From Sulfidibacterium sp046706345 (GTDB taxonomy: Bacteria; Bacteroidota; Bacteroidia; Bacteroidales; F082): a stretch of DNA of 9,237 nt. The stretch lies in contig JBJKPL010000154.1 in the NCBI GenBank assembly GCA_046706345.1, positions 1 to 9,237 on the forward strand, in the 5' to 3' direction. A program made the translations under genes and the position numbers. The notes under the pieces were generated by a model, which saw nothing but the letters and a program-made list of their open reading frames with translations, did no database searches and had not been told where the DNA came from. Positions 1-6,551 of this stretch are shown here, piece after piece; position 1 is the stretch's first letter, and every line of letters begins with the position of its first letter.

Positions 1-912
1 GATGGCTTCTAGCCGCGAGACGATCACTTTTTTCTTTGAAAGTACCAGGGCTCCTACGGCCATGGTCACCGACAACACAGCCGGCATGGCTACCGGTATG
101 GAGGCCACGGTCAGGATCAGCGCAAACTGGATCAGCAACAACAGATTATCGCCGCGGGACAACTGCACGATAAACAGCAGGGCCACCAAGCCCAAACTCA
201 GATAGATCAGGTAATCGCCGATGTGGATCACGGCTTTCTGGAAATGGGAGGTAGCGCCGGCTTTCGAAACCAGTCCGGCGGTACGGCCGAAGTAGGTACT
301 GGAACCGGTGGCTGACACCACACCGGTCATCTGGCCCTGTTTTACAATGGTGCCCGAGTAACAGATGTCGCCGGATTTTTTGTTTACCGGAAGCGATTCT
401 CCCGTCAGAGCGGCCTGATCCACGCTGACATAATCGCCCTCGAGCAGTTTCATATCGGCAGGGATAATGTCGCCGATGTTGATTCGGACGATGTCGCCGG
501 GGACGATCTTACTGGCTTCCATTTCCTGCCAGGTGCCGTCACGAAGCACTTTCGCCTTCAGCGCAAGCTGGGCCTTCAGGGCCTCCAAGGCGTTGCTGGC
601 TTTCATCTCCTGCCAGTAACCAATGCCGGCATTGAACAACAGCAGCGTCAGAATCACAAAGAAATCCGTCCAGTGTTTTACCACCAGCGACAAAACTGCA
701 GCGATTTCGATCATCCACGGAATGGGGCCCCAGAAATAGGCCAGAAAACGCAAAATAACACTTGTGTGTTTCTCCGCCAGCGCGTTGGGCCCCAGCTGGT
801 TCAGCCGTTTTTCGGCTTCCGCAGCGGAAAGCCCCTGCTTGGAAGTTTCAAGTTTTCGGAACAGGTCCTCATCCTGCATTTTTTTTGCATCATCGATTTT
901 AATTTGTTCCAT
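1..912 (-). CDS. P-type ATPase, plasma-membrane H+-ATPase type (P-IIIA), N-terminal part, cut by window edge
   Basis: This is the first 304 residues of an ion-pumping ATPase that starts at an ATG at 912-910 and stays open to the left edge. The order is a short cytoplasmic N-terminus (1-50), a membrane hairpin (about 55-100, with FNAGIGYWQE), the actuator domain with TGES at 170-173, and a second membrane hairpin with IPVAMPAVLSVTMAVGA at about 272-288. The phosphorylation motif DKTGT would lie just past the edge, so catalysis cannot be checked. The PVAMP and TMAVGA region reads like plant and archaeal proton pumps; from memory of Arabidopsis AHA2, Asn94 falls at its Asn106, which lies near the proton site. 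I infer ATP-driven H+ export at the inner membrane. A Mg2+ or Ca2+ pump is less likely but cannot be excluded without the later membrane segments. There is no Shine-Dalgarno. It lies 55 bp downstream of the unknown 166-codon gene, probably in one transcript. Confidence 0.93.
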   Translation of the reverse strand, partial: MEQIKIDDAKKMQDEDLFRKLETSKQGLSAAEAEKRLNQLGPNALAEKHTSVILRFLAYFWGPIPWMIEIAAVLSLVVKHWTDFFVILTLLLFNAGIGYWQEMKASNALEALKAQLALKAKVLRDGTWQEMEASKIVPGDIVRINIGDIIPADMKLLEGDYVSVDQAALTGESLPVNKKSGDICYSGTIVKQGQMTGVVSATGSSTYFGRTAGLVSKAGATSHFQKAVIHIGDYLIYLSLGLVALLFIVQLSRGDNLLLLIQFALILTVASIPVAMPAVLSVTMAVGALVLSKKKVIVSRLEAI

Positions 913-930
913 AATGAAAGATATTTTGAT

Positions 931-954
931 CCCGGTGAGGGGTGGCTCACCGGG
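931..954 (-). other. Intercistronic hairpin ahead of the P-type ATPase gene
   Basis: A perfect 9 bp GC-rich inverted repeat (931-939 paired with 946-954, 6 nt loop) sits in the 55 bp gap between the unknown gene and the P-type ATPase. Its near edge is 18 nt upstream of the ATPase start codon. Read on the minus strand it is followed by ATCAAAATA rather than a run of U, so it does not look like a normal intrinsic terminator. It could be a processing or stability element, or a structure that limits translation of the pump; this is inference. Confidence 0.6.
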
Positions 955-967
955 GAAATTCGGTTCT

Positions 968-1468
968 CTATAAAATAAAACGCATCCGTTGGTTTTCGAT
1001 CTTTCTCAGATTATCGGAGACAAACGGCAGCAAAACACTTTCCAGCGTGTCTGCCAGAGCGCTTCGCGCATGGGTAATGAACCCGAGCAGGGCCTCCTTA
1101 AAAGCGATTCCCTGACTTGCCGGAAGAGCGGCGATAAACCGTTTGACGGGCAGCAACCGGTTCTCTATTTCCAATTGCCGTTCATCATGGCCTTTGGGCA
1201 GTTCCTGATCCAGTTTCACCAGGTTTTCGGTAAAATGCTTTTTCACTTCCATAAAATAATCTTTAAACTGCCTGGGGCCTTGATTACTCAAAACCGACAG
1301 GTATATGGTCGCCGACCGTTCTTCGCAATTCTCCAAATGTTCACCACGATGGCTAATGGCATATAGCGTAAGGAGCGCGGGGGCTTTATAGATAAGGGTT
1401 CTGAGTTCTTCTTTTTGTTCTTGTATGATCTCATTCATGGCTTTGTATTTTAATGATCGATGGTCCAC
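968..1468 (-). CDS. Hypothetical protein upstream of the P-type ATPase
   Basis: I do not recognise this protein. It is 166 residues from a GTG at 1468, or 156 residues from an ATG at 1438; the ATG (MNEIIQEQ) seems the more natural start, and neither has a Shine-Dalgarno. The product is rich in charged residues (many Glu, Lys and Arg), has no signal peptide, no clear membrane segment and one cysteine (in ENCEER), and looks mostly helical, so a cytoplasmic protein is likely. It ends in TAG. A good Bacteroidota promoter lies upstream at 1509-1541, and the P-type ATPase starts 55 bp downstream on the same strand, so the two are probably co-transcribed. A role linked to that pump would be an inference from position only. 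The uninterrupted reading frame and this placement support it being a real gene. Confidence 0.75.
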   Translation of the reverse strand: MDHRSLKYKAMNEIIQEQKEELRTLIYKAPALLTLYAISHRGEHLENCEERSATIYLSVLSNQGPRQFKDYFMEVKKHFTENLVKLDQELPKGHDERQLEIENRLLPVKRFIAALPASQGIAFKEALLGFITHARSALADTLESVLLPFVSDNLRKIENQRMRFIL

Positions 1469-1508
1469 CCAGAAATTCCGGAAAGAACCATTTTTCTGAT
1501 AATGATAT

Positions 1509-1541
1509 CAAAGATAATGCCTGAACGAGGCTTTGACCAAA
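1509..1541 (-). promoter_or_regulatory. Bacteroidota-type promoter for the hypothetical gene and P-type ATPase
   Basis: On the minus strand TTTG (1541-1538) is followed after 21 nt by TATCTTTG (1516-1509). These match the -33 TTTG and -7 TAnnTTTG elements known from Bacteroides and relatives. A transcript would begin near 1503, giving a leader of about 35 nt to the GTG at 1468 or 65 nt to the ATG at 1438. This separates the downstream pair from the trkA-trkH unit. Confidence 0.65.
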
Positions 1542-1618
1542 CCGGAATTTATAAAAAATCTAAAAAAATAGCGGAAGATCAGGGTTTTAACCGGACGTCT
1601 CCTGCGAGAAACCATGGA

Positions 1619-1630
1619 ATCCCTAGGGAT
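1619..1630. repeat. 12 bp perfect palindrome downstream of trkH
   Basis: ATCCCTAGGGAT reads the same on both strands and lies 11 bp past the trkH stop codon, in the non-coding gap. It has no loop, so it is a poor RNA hairpin and no U-tract follows; a protein binding site is possible but so is chance. Confidence 0.35.
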
Positions 1631-1641
1631 CCGGGGCAAAA

Positions 1642-3441
1642 TCATCCTACGATGATCGAAGATTCGGCATATTTGAAATTGGTGGAAAGCACCCGCGTGC
1701 TCAAAGCCATGGCCAGGGTCAGCGATCCGATCCTGCCCACAAACATAGAAGTGATGATGATGGCTTTGCCGGCTGAGGAAAGAAAGGGCGTGATTCCAGT
1801 GGATAGCCCCACGGTACCAAAAGCTGAAAACTCTTCGAAAAGGAGTTTCAGAAATCCCGTATTTGGCTCGGTAATGCTCAGCAGAAAAGCGGAGACAAAA
1901 ATCGTGGTGATGGAAAAAAGCGCAATGGAATAGGCCCGGTCGATGGCACTGAAAGGAATGGTCCGTTTATAAAAAACCACATGTTTCTCGCCTTTGATGG
2001 TGGCCAGGGCCGACTTCACGATCACCGCAAAGGTGGTGACTTTGATGCCGCCGCCGGTGGAGCCGGGGCCCGCCCCGACAAACATCAGGAAAATAAACAG
2101 GATTAGCACCGGTGTGCGCAAGGCACCGATGTCCACCGTATTAAAACCGGCCGTTCGCGTGGTTACGGACTGGAACACCGAGGTGACCGCAATTTGAAAA
2201 GGATTCTCACCGGTGAACAATGTGTTTTTCTCCAGGAAATAAAATAGGACCGCCCCGCCGAAAATCAGCAACAGCGAAATATATAAAGTTACTTTCGTGC
2301 TGATGTTCAGTCGTTTCCATGGCATTTTCCGCCGTTCCTTGATCCGGCTCCAGCTGAAAATGTCTTCCATGGACATAAAACCGAAGCCGCCGAAAAAGAT
2401 CAACAGGATCACCACGATTTGCACGCCGTAAAGGTTACGGATCGCGGGTTCATACAGGTTGTTGGTAAAGGTGGAAAAGCCCGCATTGTTGAAAGCCGAC
2501 ACGGCATGGAAAAGCGAATGGAAGAGTTGTTCGTGCCAGGATTGAAACGGCACTCCGCCCCAGGAGAAATAGATCAGCAGCGTCCCGATGCCTTCACTGA
2601 GCAGGCTGAAAAGCACGATGCTCCGCAGCAGATGTTTGGTATCTGCCAGCCGGTCGGTACTCAGGAAGTCCTTGATCAGCGATTGATATTTGATGTTTCC
2701 GTGGGCCTTGGAAAAGGTGACAAAAAAAGTGGCAAAAGATATAATGTTGATCCCGCCGAGCTGAATGAGGAGCATGATGATGAGCTTGCCCTTGAGGGTA
2801 AAGAAAGTTGCCGTATCCACCACGATCAGGCCGGTGACACAGCTGGCGCTGGTAGAGGTAAACAGTGCATTCAGGAAACTGATATGCCCTGAGGTGGTCA
2901 TTTCGGGAAGCATGAGCAACCCCGTGCCCGAGCCAATCAGCACCATAAAGGAAAGTATCAGCAGGGTGGCGGGCCGCAGGTTCAGTGCCGTGAGTTTGGG
3001 ACCGGATTTTCCCAGTTCCACAATAAAGATACTGGCAAAATAAAGCTGGAAGAGCACATGGGAATGGCTTTCGACCACATCGTTGAACAGAGGCTCGAAA
3101 ATCAGGGAGTTAAAAAAGCCGGGAATGATCACATAGATGAGAAAAAACAGCAGGACCGCACCTTCTACCCTGTTTTTCTTCAGAAAATCCACCGGATGAA
3201 AATCGTAGAAAATATATACCAGGTAGCGAATCACGAAAAACGCAAGACTGTAACCGATGATCCGCTGGTCCATCAGCAGGGAAGCTTGGGTTTTCGGAAA
3301 TCCGTAAAAATAAACGCCTGAAGCGATCACGGTGGTGAAGACAAAAAAACTCAGGACCCGAAACAGCTTGATCACAAATGATTTACTGTTGAAAATACGG
3401 AGGTTGATATTTTCACGGAATTTGAAAATCCTGGAAGGCAT
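1642..3441 (-). CDS. trkH: TrkH/KtrB-family potassium uptake channel subunit
   Basis: This is the membrane subunit of a K+ uptake system, carrying K+ through the inner membrane under control of the cytoplasmic RCK partner encoded just upstream. All four pore loops of the family are visible, each with a filter glycine: SASCVTGL (198-205), FNNAGFS (317-323), TRTAGFN (428-434) and FGTVGLSTG (541-549). The family signature PGSTGGGIK lies at 459-467, in the stretch between pores three and four. At 599 residues it is longer than typical KtrB or TrkH (about 450-490); roughly the first 130 residues are extra, with several hydrophobic segments (about 27-47, 60-80, 95-115) before the core. The ATG at 3441 is 6 bp after the stop of the regulator gene, which fits translational coupling. 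The stop is TGA. No U-rich terminator hairpin is obvious in the 173 bp after it. Confidence 0.95.
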   Translation of the reverse strand: MPSRIFKFRENINLRIFNSKSFVIKLFRVLSFFVFTTVIASGVYFYGFPKTQASLLMDQRIIGYSLAFFVIRYLVYIFYDFHPVDFLKKNRVEGAVLLFFLIYVIIPGFFNSLIFEPLFNDVVESHSHVLFQLYFASIFIVELGKSGPKLTALNLRPATLLILSFMVLIGSGTGLLMLPEMTTSGHISFLNALFTSTSASCVTGLIVVDTATFFTLKGKLIIMLLIQLGGINIISFATFFVTFSKAHGNIKYQSLIKDFLSTDRLADTKHLLRSIVLFSLLSEGIGTLLIYFSWGGVPFQSWHEQLFHSLFHAVSAFNNAGFSTFTNNLYEPAIRNLYGVQIVVILLIFFGGFGFMSMEDIFSWSRIKERRKMPWKRLNISTKVTLYISLLLIFGGAVLFYFLEKNTLFTGENPFQIAVTSVFQSVTTRTAGFNTVDIGALRTPVLILFIFLMFVGAGPGSTGGGIKVTTFAVIVKSALATIKGEKHVVFYKRTIPFSAIDRAYSIALFSITTIFVSAFLLSITEPNTGFLKLLFEEFSAFGTVGLSTGITPFLSSAGKAIIITSMFVGRIGSLTLAMALSTRVLSTNFKYAESSIIVG

Positions 3442-3447
3442 ACGCTA

Positions 3448-4143
3448 TTAGCTGTTGATGTCGATGAATTTCTCGATGTCTTTTGCACTGCCGAAAACAA
3501 TGATGTAATCATGTTCCCCGATCACGGTGTCGGCCTGGGGCACCCCCGTGATATGCTGGGTCTGGACAATTCTGTTTCCCTTGACTTCTTCCGATTCGTT
3601 GCGGATGGTCACCAGATTGATGATATAGGCCTCGCGAAGTTTAATGGATTCAAGGGTTTGTCCGATGATGGATTTGGGGGCTTTGATTTCAGTAATAACA
3701 TACCCGTCGGGAAGGTCCAGCACATTGATGATGCTGGGATTCAGCAGTCTTTCTGCCACCACCTTGCCCACCTCAAATTCAGGAGAGAAGATCTCCTTGA
3801 GCCCCAGCTTTTCCAGGATCAGGCGGTTTACTTTTCCCTTGGCCCGGACAATGATCCGCTTAATATTCAATTCGATCAGGTTCACGGCGGTGAGCAGCAG
3901 TTCTTCAAAGTCTTCTCCGATGGCAATGACCACGGCATCACAGTTTTGAATGTTCTGGGAGATCAGCGCATTTTTATCCGTGGAATCCAATGCCACGGCA
4001 TATGCCACATCATTGGCGATATAATCGATCTTCTCCTGGCTCTTATCAATGGCCATCACTTCCGCCCCTTTTTTGGAAAGAGAACGCGCAATGGCTTCTC
4101 CAAATTGTCCGATACCGATAACAACAAATTGATTATTAGGCAT
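3448..4143 (-). CDS. trkA: TrkA/KtrA-type RCK potassium uptake regulatory protein
   Basis: This cytoplasmic regulator binds nucleotides and gates the K+ channel subunit encoded next. The 231-residue product has one RCK unit: a Rossmann fold opening with GIGQFG (10-15), an acidic residue ending strand two (Asp33) that suits dinucleotide ribose binding, and a C-terminal RCK_C domain from about 140 to 228. One RCK unit is the KtrA pattern; Escherichia coli TrkA has two. The start is set at the ATG at 4143: the frame stays open up to 4320, but that extension runs through the enolase terminator hairpin and the likely promoter, and the protein homology begins at MPNNQFVVIG. It has no Shine-Dalgarno, a -7 element about 31 bp upstream, and trkH 6 bp downstream. 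The naming trkA follows common use; ktrA would be equally fair. Confidence 0.94.
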   Translation of the reverse strand: MPNNQFVVIGIGQFGEAIARSLSKKGAEVMAIDKSQEKIDYIANDVAYAVALDSTDKNALISQNIQNCDAVVIAIGEDFEELLLTAVNLIELNIKRIIVRAKGKVNRLILEKLGLKEIFSPEFEVGKVVAERLLNPSIINVLDLPDGYVITEIKAPKSIIGQTLESIKLREAYIINLVTIRNESEEVKGNRIVQTQHITGVPQADTVIGEHDYIIVFGSAKDIEKFIDINS

Positions 4144-4173
4144 ACGCTTTAAGGTTATTACGTGTTGTAATGA

Positions 4174-4181
4174 CAAAGGTA
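4174..4181 (-). promoter_or_regulatory. Putative -7 promoter element of trkA-trkH
   Basis: TACCTTTG on the minus strand matches the Bacteroidota -7 consensus TAnnTTTG exactly. It would start transcription near 4167, with a leader of about 24 nt. A clear -33 TTTG is not present at the expected distance, which lowers confidence. Confidence 0.55.
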
Positions 4182-4275
4182 ACCAATTATCGTTTGAAAT
4201 GTTAAGAAAAGTTAAGGATACCTTATTATATAGGGACGGGAAAAAACCCGGTTTCCAGGCCAACCGCAGGGGCAC

Positions 4276-4309
4276 AAAAAAAGCTGTCCGCCTGAGGCGG
4301 ACAGCTTTT
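4276..4309 (-). terminator. Rho-independent terminator of eno
   Basis: A 14 bp perfect stem (4279-4292 with 4296-4309, loop of 3 nt) lies 23 bp past the enolase stop. On the minus strand it ends in a run of seven T (4282-4276), the classic intrinsic terminator form. It marks the end of the enolase transcript, so trkA-trkH needs its own promoter. The plus-strand reading has only four T and faces no plus-strand gene. Confidence 0.92.
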
Positions 4310-4332
4310 GAACCAATCATAAAATGGTGGAT

Positions 4333-5607
4333 CTACTTCCAGTAATATAAGGAAGAACAACCTAATTCTTCTTCGATTTCCAGCAGGCGGTTGTATTTTG
4401 CCAGGCGCTCGCTGCGGCTGGCAGAACCGGTTTTCAGCTGTCCGCCATCCATGGCCACGGCAAAGTCGGCCAGGAAGGTGTCGGAGGTTTCGCCCGAACG
4501 GTGCGACAGGAAGTAACGCCAGTTGTTATCGCGGCACATGCGCACGGCTTCGATGGTTTCCGAAACGGAACCGATCTGGTTCAGTTTGATTAGGGCCGCA
4601 TTGGCAGAACCTTCTTTGATGCCGCGGGCAATATATTTGGTGTTGGTCACACAAAGGTCGTCACCCACGACTTCGATCTGGCTGCCCAGACGGTCGGTGA
4701 ATTTCTTGAAACCGTCCCAGTCGTTTTCCGAAAGGGGATCTTCCCAGGAAACGATGGGATAGTTGGAAACCCATTTTTCAGCCAGGCTGATCATTTCGTC
4801 GCTGTTGAGTTTTCCCAACCCGGACCATTTCAGGTCATACTGACCGGGGCCGGTGGTAAAGGAGCTGGCGGCACTGTCAATGGCAATGGCAATGTCTTTT
4901 CCGGGTTTGTAACCGGCTTTTTCGATGGCCTGGATAATGGTCTCGATGGCATCTTCGTTGCTGGCGAGGTTCGGGGCAAAACCACCTTCATCACCCACGC
5001 CAGTAGCCATACCACGGTTTTTCAGAATGCTTTTCAGGATGTGGAAGGTTTCTGCCACATAGCGCAAGCCTTCACGGAAATTGGGCGCTCCCACCGGAAC
5101 GGCCATGAATTCCTGAAAGTCCACACTGTTATCGGCATGTTCGCCCCCGTTAATGATGTTCATGGCCGGAACAGGGATCCTTCTTGCACCGGCACCACCC
5201 AAATACTGATACAGAGGTACCCGTGCCGATTCAGCGGCCGCACGGGCCACCGCCATCGATACACCCAAAATGGCGTTGGCGCCGAGTTTGGATTTGTTTT
5301 CCGTACCGTCCAGTTCGATCATTTTTTTGTCGATCCGGGATTGTTCATGGGCATGCATCCCCATCAAAGCAGGGGCAATGAGCTTGTTGACATTTTCAAC
5401 GGCCTTCAATACGCCTTTTCCGCCGTAACGGCTCTTATCTCCGTCGCGCAGTTCGATGGCTTCGTTTTCACCGGTGCTGGCTCCCGAAGGGACCGAAGCG
5501 TTGGCAAGCGTACCGTCGCTGAGCTCAACGTAGACTCTTACGGTCGGATTTCCTCTGGAATCCAGAATTTCCATGGCTCTCAAGCCACTTATTTTGTTGT
5601 TTAACAT
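4333..5607 (-). CDS. eno: Enolase (phosphopyruvate hydratase)
   Basis: Enolase converts 2-phosphoglycerate to phosphoenolpyruvate in cytoplasmic glycolysis and gluconeogenesis, using two Mg2+. The 424 residues match the usual bacterial length of about 430. Visible active-site parts, using standard enolase knowledge, are SGASTG (41-46, mobile loop), His157 in GGEHADN, Glu166 in QEFM, Glu207 in GDEGGF, metal ligands Asp244, Glu289 and Asp316, catalytic Lys341 in IKLNQIGS, SHRSGE at 368-373 and Lys392. All key residues are present. Local variants are SWEDPLSEND around Glu289 (often SIEDGL) and YFLSHR ahead of the His-Arg-Ser motif. Translation starts at the ATG at 5607 with a strong ribosome binding site 6 nt upstream. 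A strong terminator follows the stop. It is transcribed alone, divergently from the lipoprotein gene. Confidence 0.98.
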   Translation of the reverse strand: MLNNKISGLRAMEILDSRGNPTVRVYVELSDGTLANASVPSGASTGENEAIELRDGDKSRYGGKGVLKAVENVNKLIAPALMGMHAHEQSRIDKKMIELDGTENKSKLGANAILGVSMAVARAAAESARVPLYQYLGGAGARRIPVPAMNIINGGEHADNSVDFQEFMAVPVGAPNFREGLRYVAETFHILKSILKNRGMATGVGDEGGFAPNLASNEDAIETIIQAIEKAGYKPGKDIAIAIDSAASSFTTGPGQYDLKWSGLGKLNSDEMISLAEKWVSNYPIVSWEDPLSENDWDGFKKFTDRLGSQIEVVGDDLCVTNTKYIARGIKEGSANAALIKLNQIGSVSETIEAVRMCRDNNWRYFLSHRSGETSDTFLADFAVAMDGGQLKTGSASRSERLAKYNRLLEIEEELGCSSLYYWK

Positions 5608-5613
5608 TTCTAA

Positions 5614-5620
5614 CCTCCTT
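5614..5620 (-). promoter_or_regulatory. Strong Shine-Dalgarno of eno
   Basis: AAGGAGG on the minus strand sits 6 nt before the enolase ATG and fixes that start. It stands out because no other start in this window has a recognisable Shine-Dalgarno, as is normal in Bacteroidota. Confidence 0.85.
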
Positions 5621-5641
5621 GATTATTAATTGGTTATCTAT

Positions 5642-5660
5642 TTTACTTTTGAGAAGTAAA
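5642..5660. repeat. Short inverted repeat in the eno leader region
   Basis: TTTACTT (5642-5648) and AAGTAAA (5654-5660) form a perfect 7 bp inverted repeat with a 5 nt gap, 35 bp upstream of the enolase start and overlapping a candidate promoter element. It could be an operator or a weak leader hairpin. It is AT-rich, so chance is possible. Confidence 0.35.
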
Positions 5661-5664
5661 GTTA
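5657..5664 (-). promoter_or_regulatory. Candidate -7 element of eno
   Basis: TAACTTTA on the minus strand matches TAnnTTTG at all but the last base. A TTGG at 5682-5679 could serve as an upstream element, but the spacing (14 nt) is short. It would give a leader of roughly 43 nt carrying the ribosome binding site. This is a weak call. Confidence 0.3.
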
Positions 5665-5880
5665 ATGAAATATTGAATCCAAGTCGGATTGGGTTTCATT
5701 ATTCCTTGTGAAAGGCCAAACAGGTGAAAAAAATCAGGAAAAATGAAAAAAAACACAGATTTATAACGTTTGCAAAAAACCCGCAACCCGCATCATTGCT
5801 TCAAAACCTCCGGATTTAAGATTTTTTATTTTTATTTATTCTAAACAACCTGGATTTCCGGTCCCAATTATGCTTATTTT
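5665..5880. other. Divergent AT-rich intergenic stretch between eno and the lipoprotein gene
   Basis: The full gap between the two divergent start codons is 306 bp. Apart from the putative promoter elements listed separately at each end, I see only AT-rich sequence with A and T runs. I found no convincing small gene, RNA gene or long repeat. Confidence 0.6.
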
Positions 5881-5888
5881 TACCTTGA
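5881..5888 (+). promoter_or_regulatory. Candidate -7 element of the lipoprotein gene
   Basis: TACCTTGA resembles TAnnTTTG with two mismatches at its end and lies 25 bp before the ATG. The resulting leader of about 20 nt would be like that proposed for trkA. No clear -33 element is seen. Confidence 0.3.
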
Positions 5889-5913
5889 TTTTTCAACACC
5901 AAACCTCATAGAT

Positions 5914-6480
5914 ATGACAACGAGACATAAAATTACTTCATTTCTTGCGGTCATAGCGCTTGGGCTGTTTTTTGTGGGTTGTTCAAAGCTCAAACAACTG
6001 GCGCCGGATATCACACTGCATCCCAGTTTTCCCGTTGATCTTCAGGTAACCATCCCTCCAGCCACTAGCATTATGTCTGCTAACAGCACGTACACTTTCA
6101 GTGATTCTGTAACCATTGATCCCACGACGGATACGCTGGTTGCCAAATATGAAAGTTACATCAAAAGCTGGACAGTGGATTCCGTTACGGGTATTTTCAC
6201 GGATGTTTCCACTCCGGTAAACCTCACCAACGTTTCCTTGCAGATCAAAACGGGAACGGACACCTTCGGCTGGCAAGCGGCCAGCCTTTCCATCGACAAC
6301 GGAACCAACCTGGTTCTGGATAATTCGCAGGGCCAGCTGGACAAGCTGGGGCAAGTGCTGAACGGAAAACAGTCGTTTAAAGTAGTCCTTTCCGGAACTT
6401 CCGATCAGGACAATGTTCATTTCACGCTTTCGGTGAAGATCAATACGACCCTGGTGGCCAATCCGCTGGGCTCCGTCTGA
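5914..6480 (+). CDS. Lipoprotein of unknown function
   Basis: The 188-residue product begins with a lipoprotein signal peptide: basic MTTRHK, a hydrophobic stretch (about 8-20) and a lipobox FVGC with Cys23 as the lipidated residue. After it come SKLKQL, without the acidic residues of the Bacteroidota surface-export signal, so a periplasm-facing anchor in the membrane is more likely than surface display. The mature part is rich in Thr, Ser, Val and Asp with alternating hydrophobic patterns (LQVTIPPATS, VSLQIKTGTD, FKVVLSGTSD, FTLSVKINTT), which suggests a beta-sandwich fold. It has no cysteine besides the lipobox one and no catalytic motif I recognise. The gene appears monocistronic: it diverges from eno and is followed by its own terminator, so neighbours give no hint of function. 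Confidence 0.88.
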   Translation: MTTRHKITSFLAVIALGLFFVGCSKLKQLAPDITLHPSFPVDLQVTIPPATSIMSANSTYTFSDSVTIDPTTDTLVAKYESYIKSWTVDSVTGIFTDVSTPVNLTNVSLQIKTGTDTFGWQAASLSIDNGTNLVLDNSQGQLDKLGQVLNGKQSFKVVLSGTSDQDNVHFTLSVKINTTLVANPLGSV

Positions 6481-6513
6481 CCTTCTCTTTCTTTTTTCGA
6501 AACAAATTTCACC

Positions 6514-6551
6514 AAAAACGGGGCCCAATCATTCGAATAGGTCCCGTTTTT
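6514..6551 (+). terminator. Intrinsic terminator of the lipoprotein gene
   Basis: An A-rich to T-rich stem of 12 bp (6514-6525 with 6540-6551, one G-U pair, 14 nt loop) lies 33 bp past the lipoprotein stop and ends in TTTTT. The core is ACGGGG paired with TCCCGT. The A and T tails make it potentially bidirectional, but only the plus strand has an upstream gene. Confidence 0.8.

Noticed and set aside
3511..4152. 213-codon plus-strand frame
   Set aside because: Fully antisense to trkA, whose product is clear; a shadow frame.
4237..4250. CGGG-A6-CCCG mini hairpin upstream of trkA
   Set aside because: Only a 4 bp stem, too weak to call next to the much stronger eno terminator.
5041..5604. 187-codon plus-strand frame
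   Set aside because: Antisense to enolase; shadow frame caused by codon bias.
5983..6528. 181-codon minus-strand frame
   Set aside because: Antisense to the lipoprotein gene, which has a clean signal peptide and lipobox; the minus frame shows nothing recognisable and runs across the terminator.
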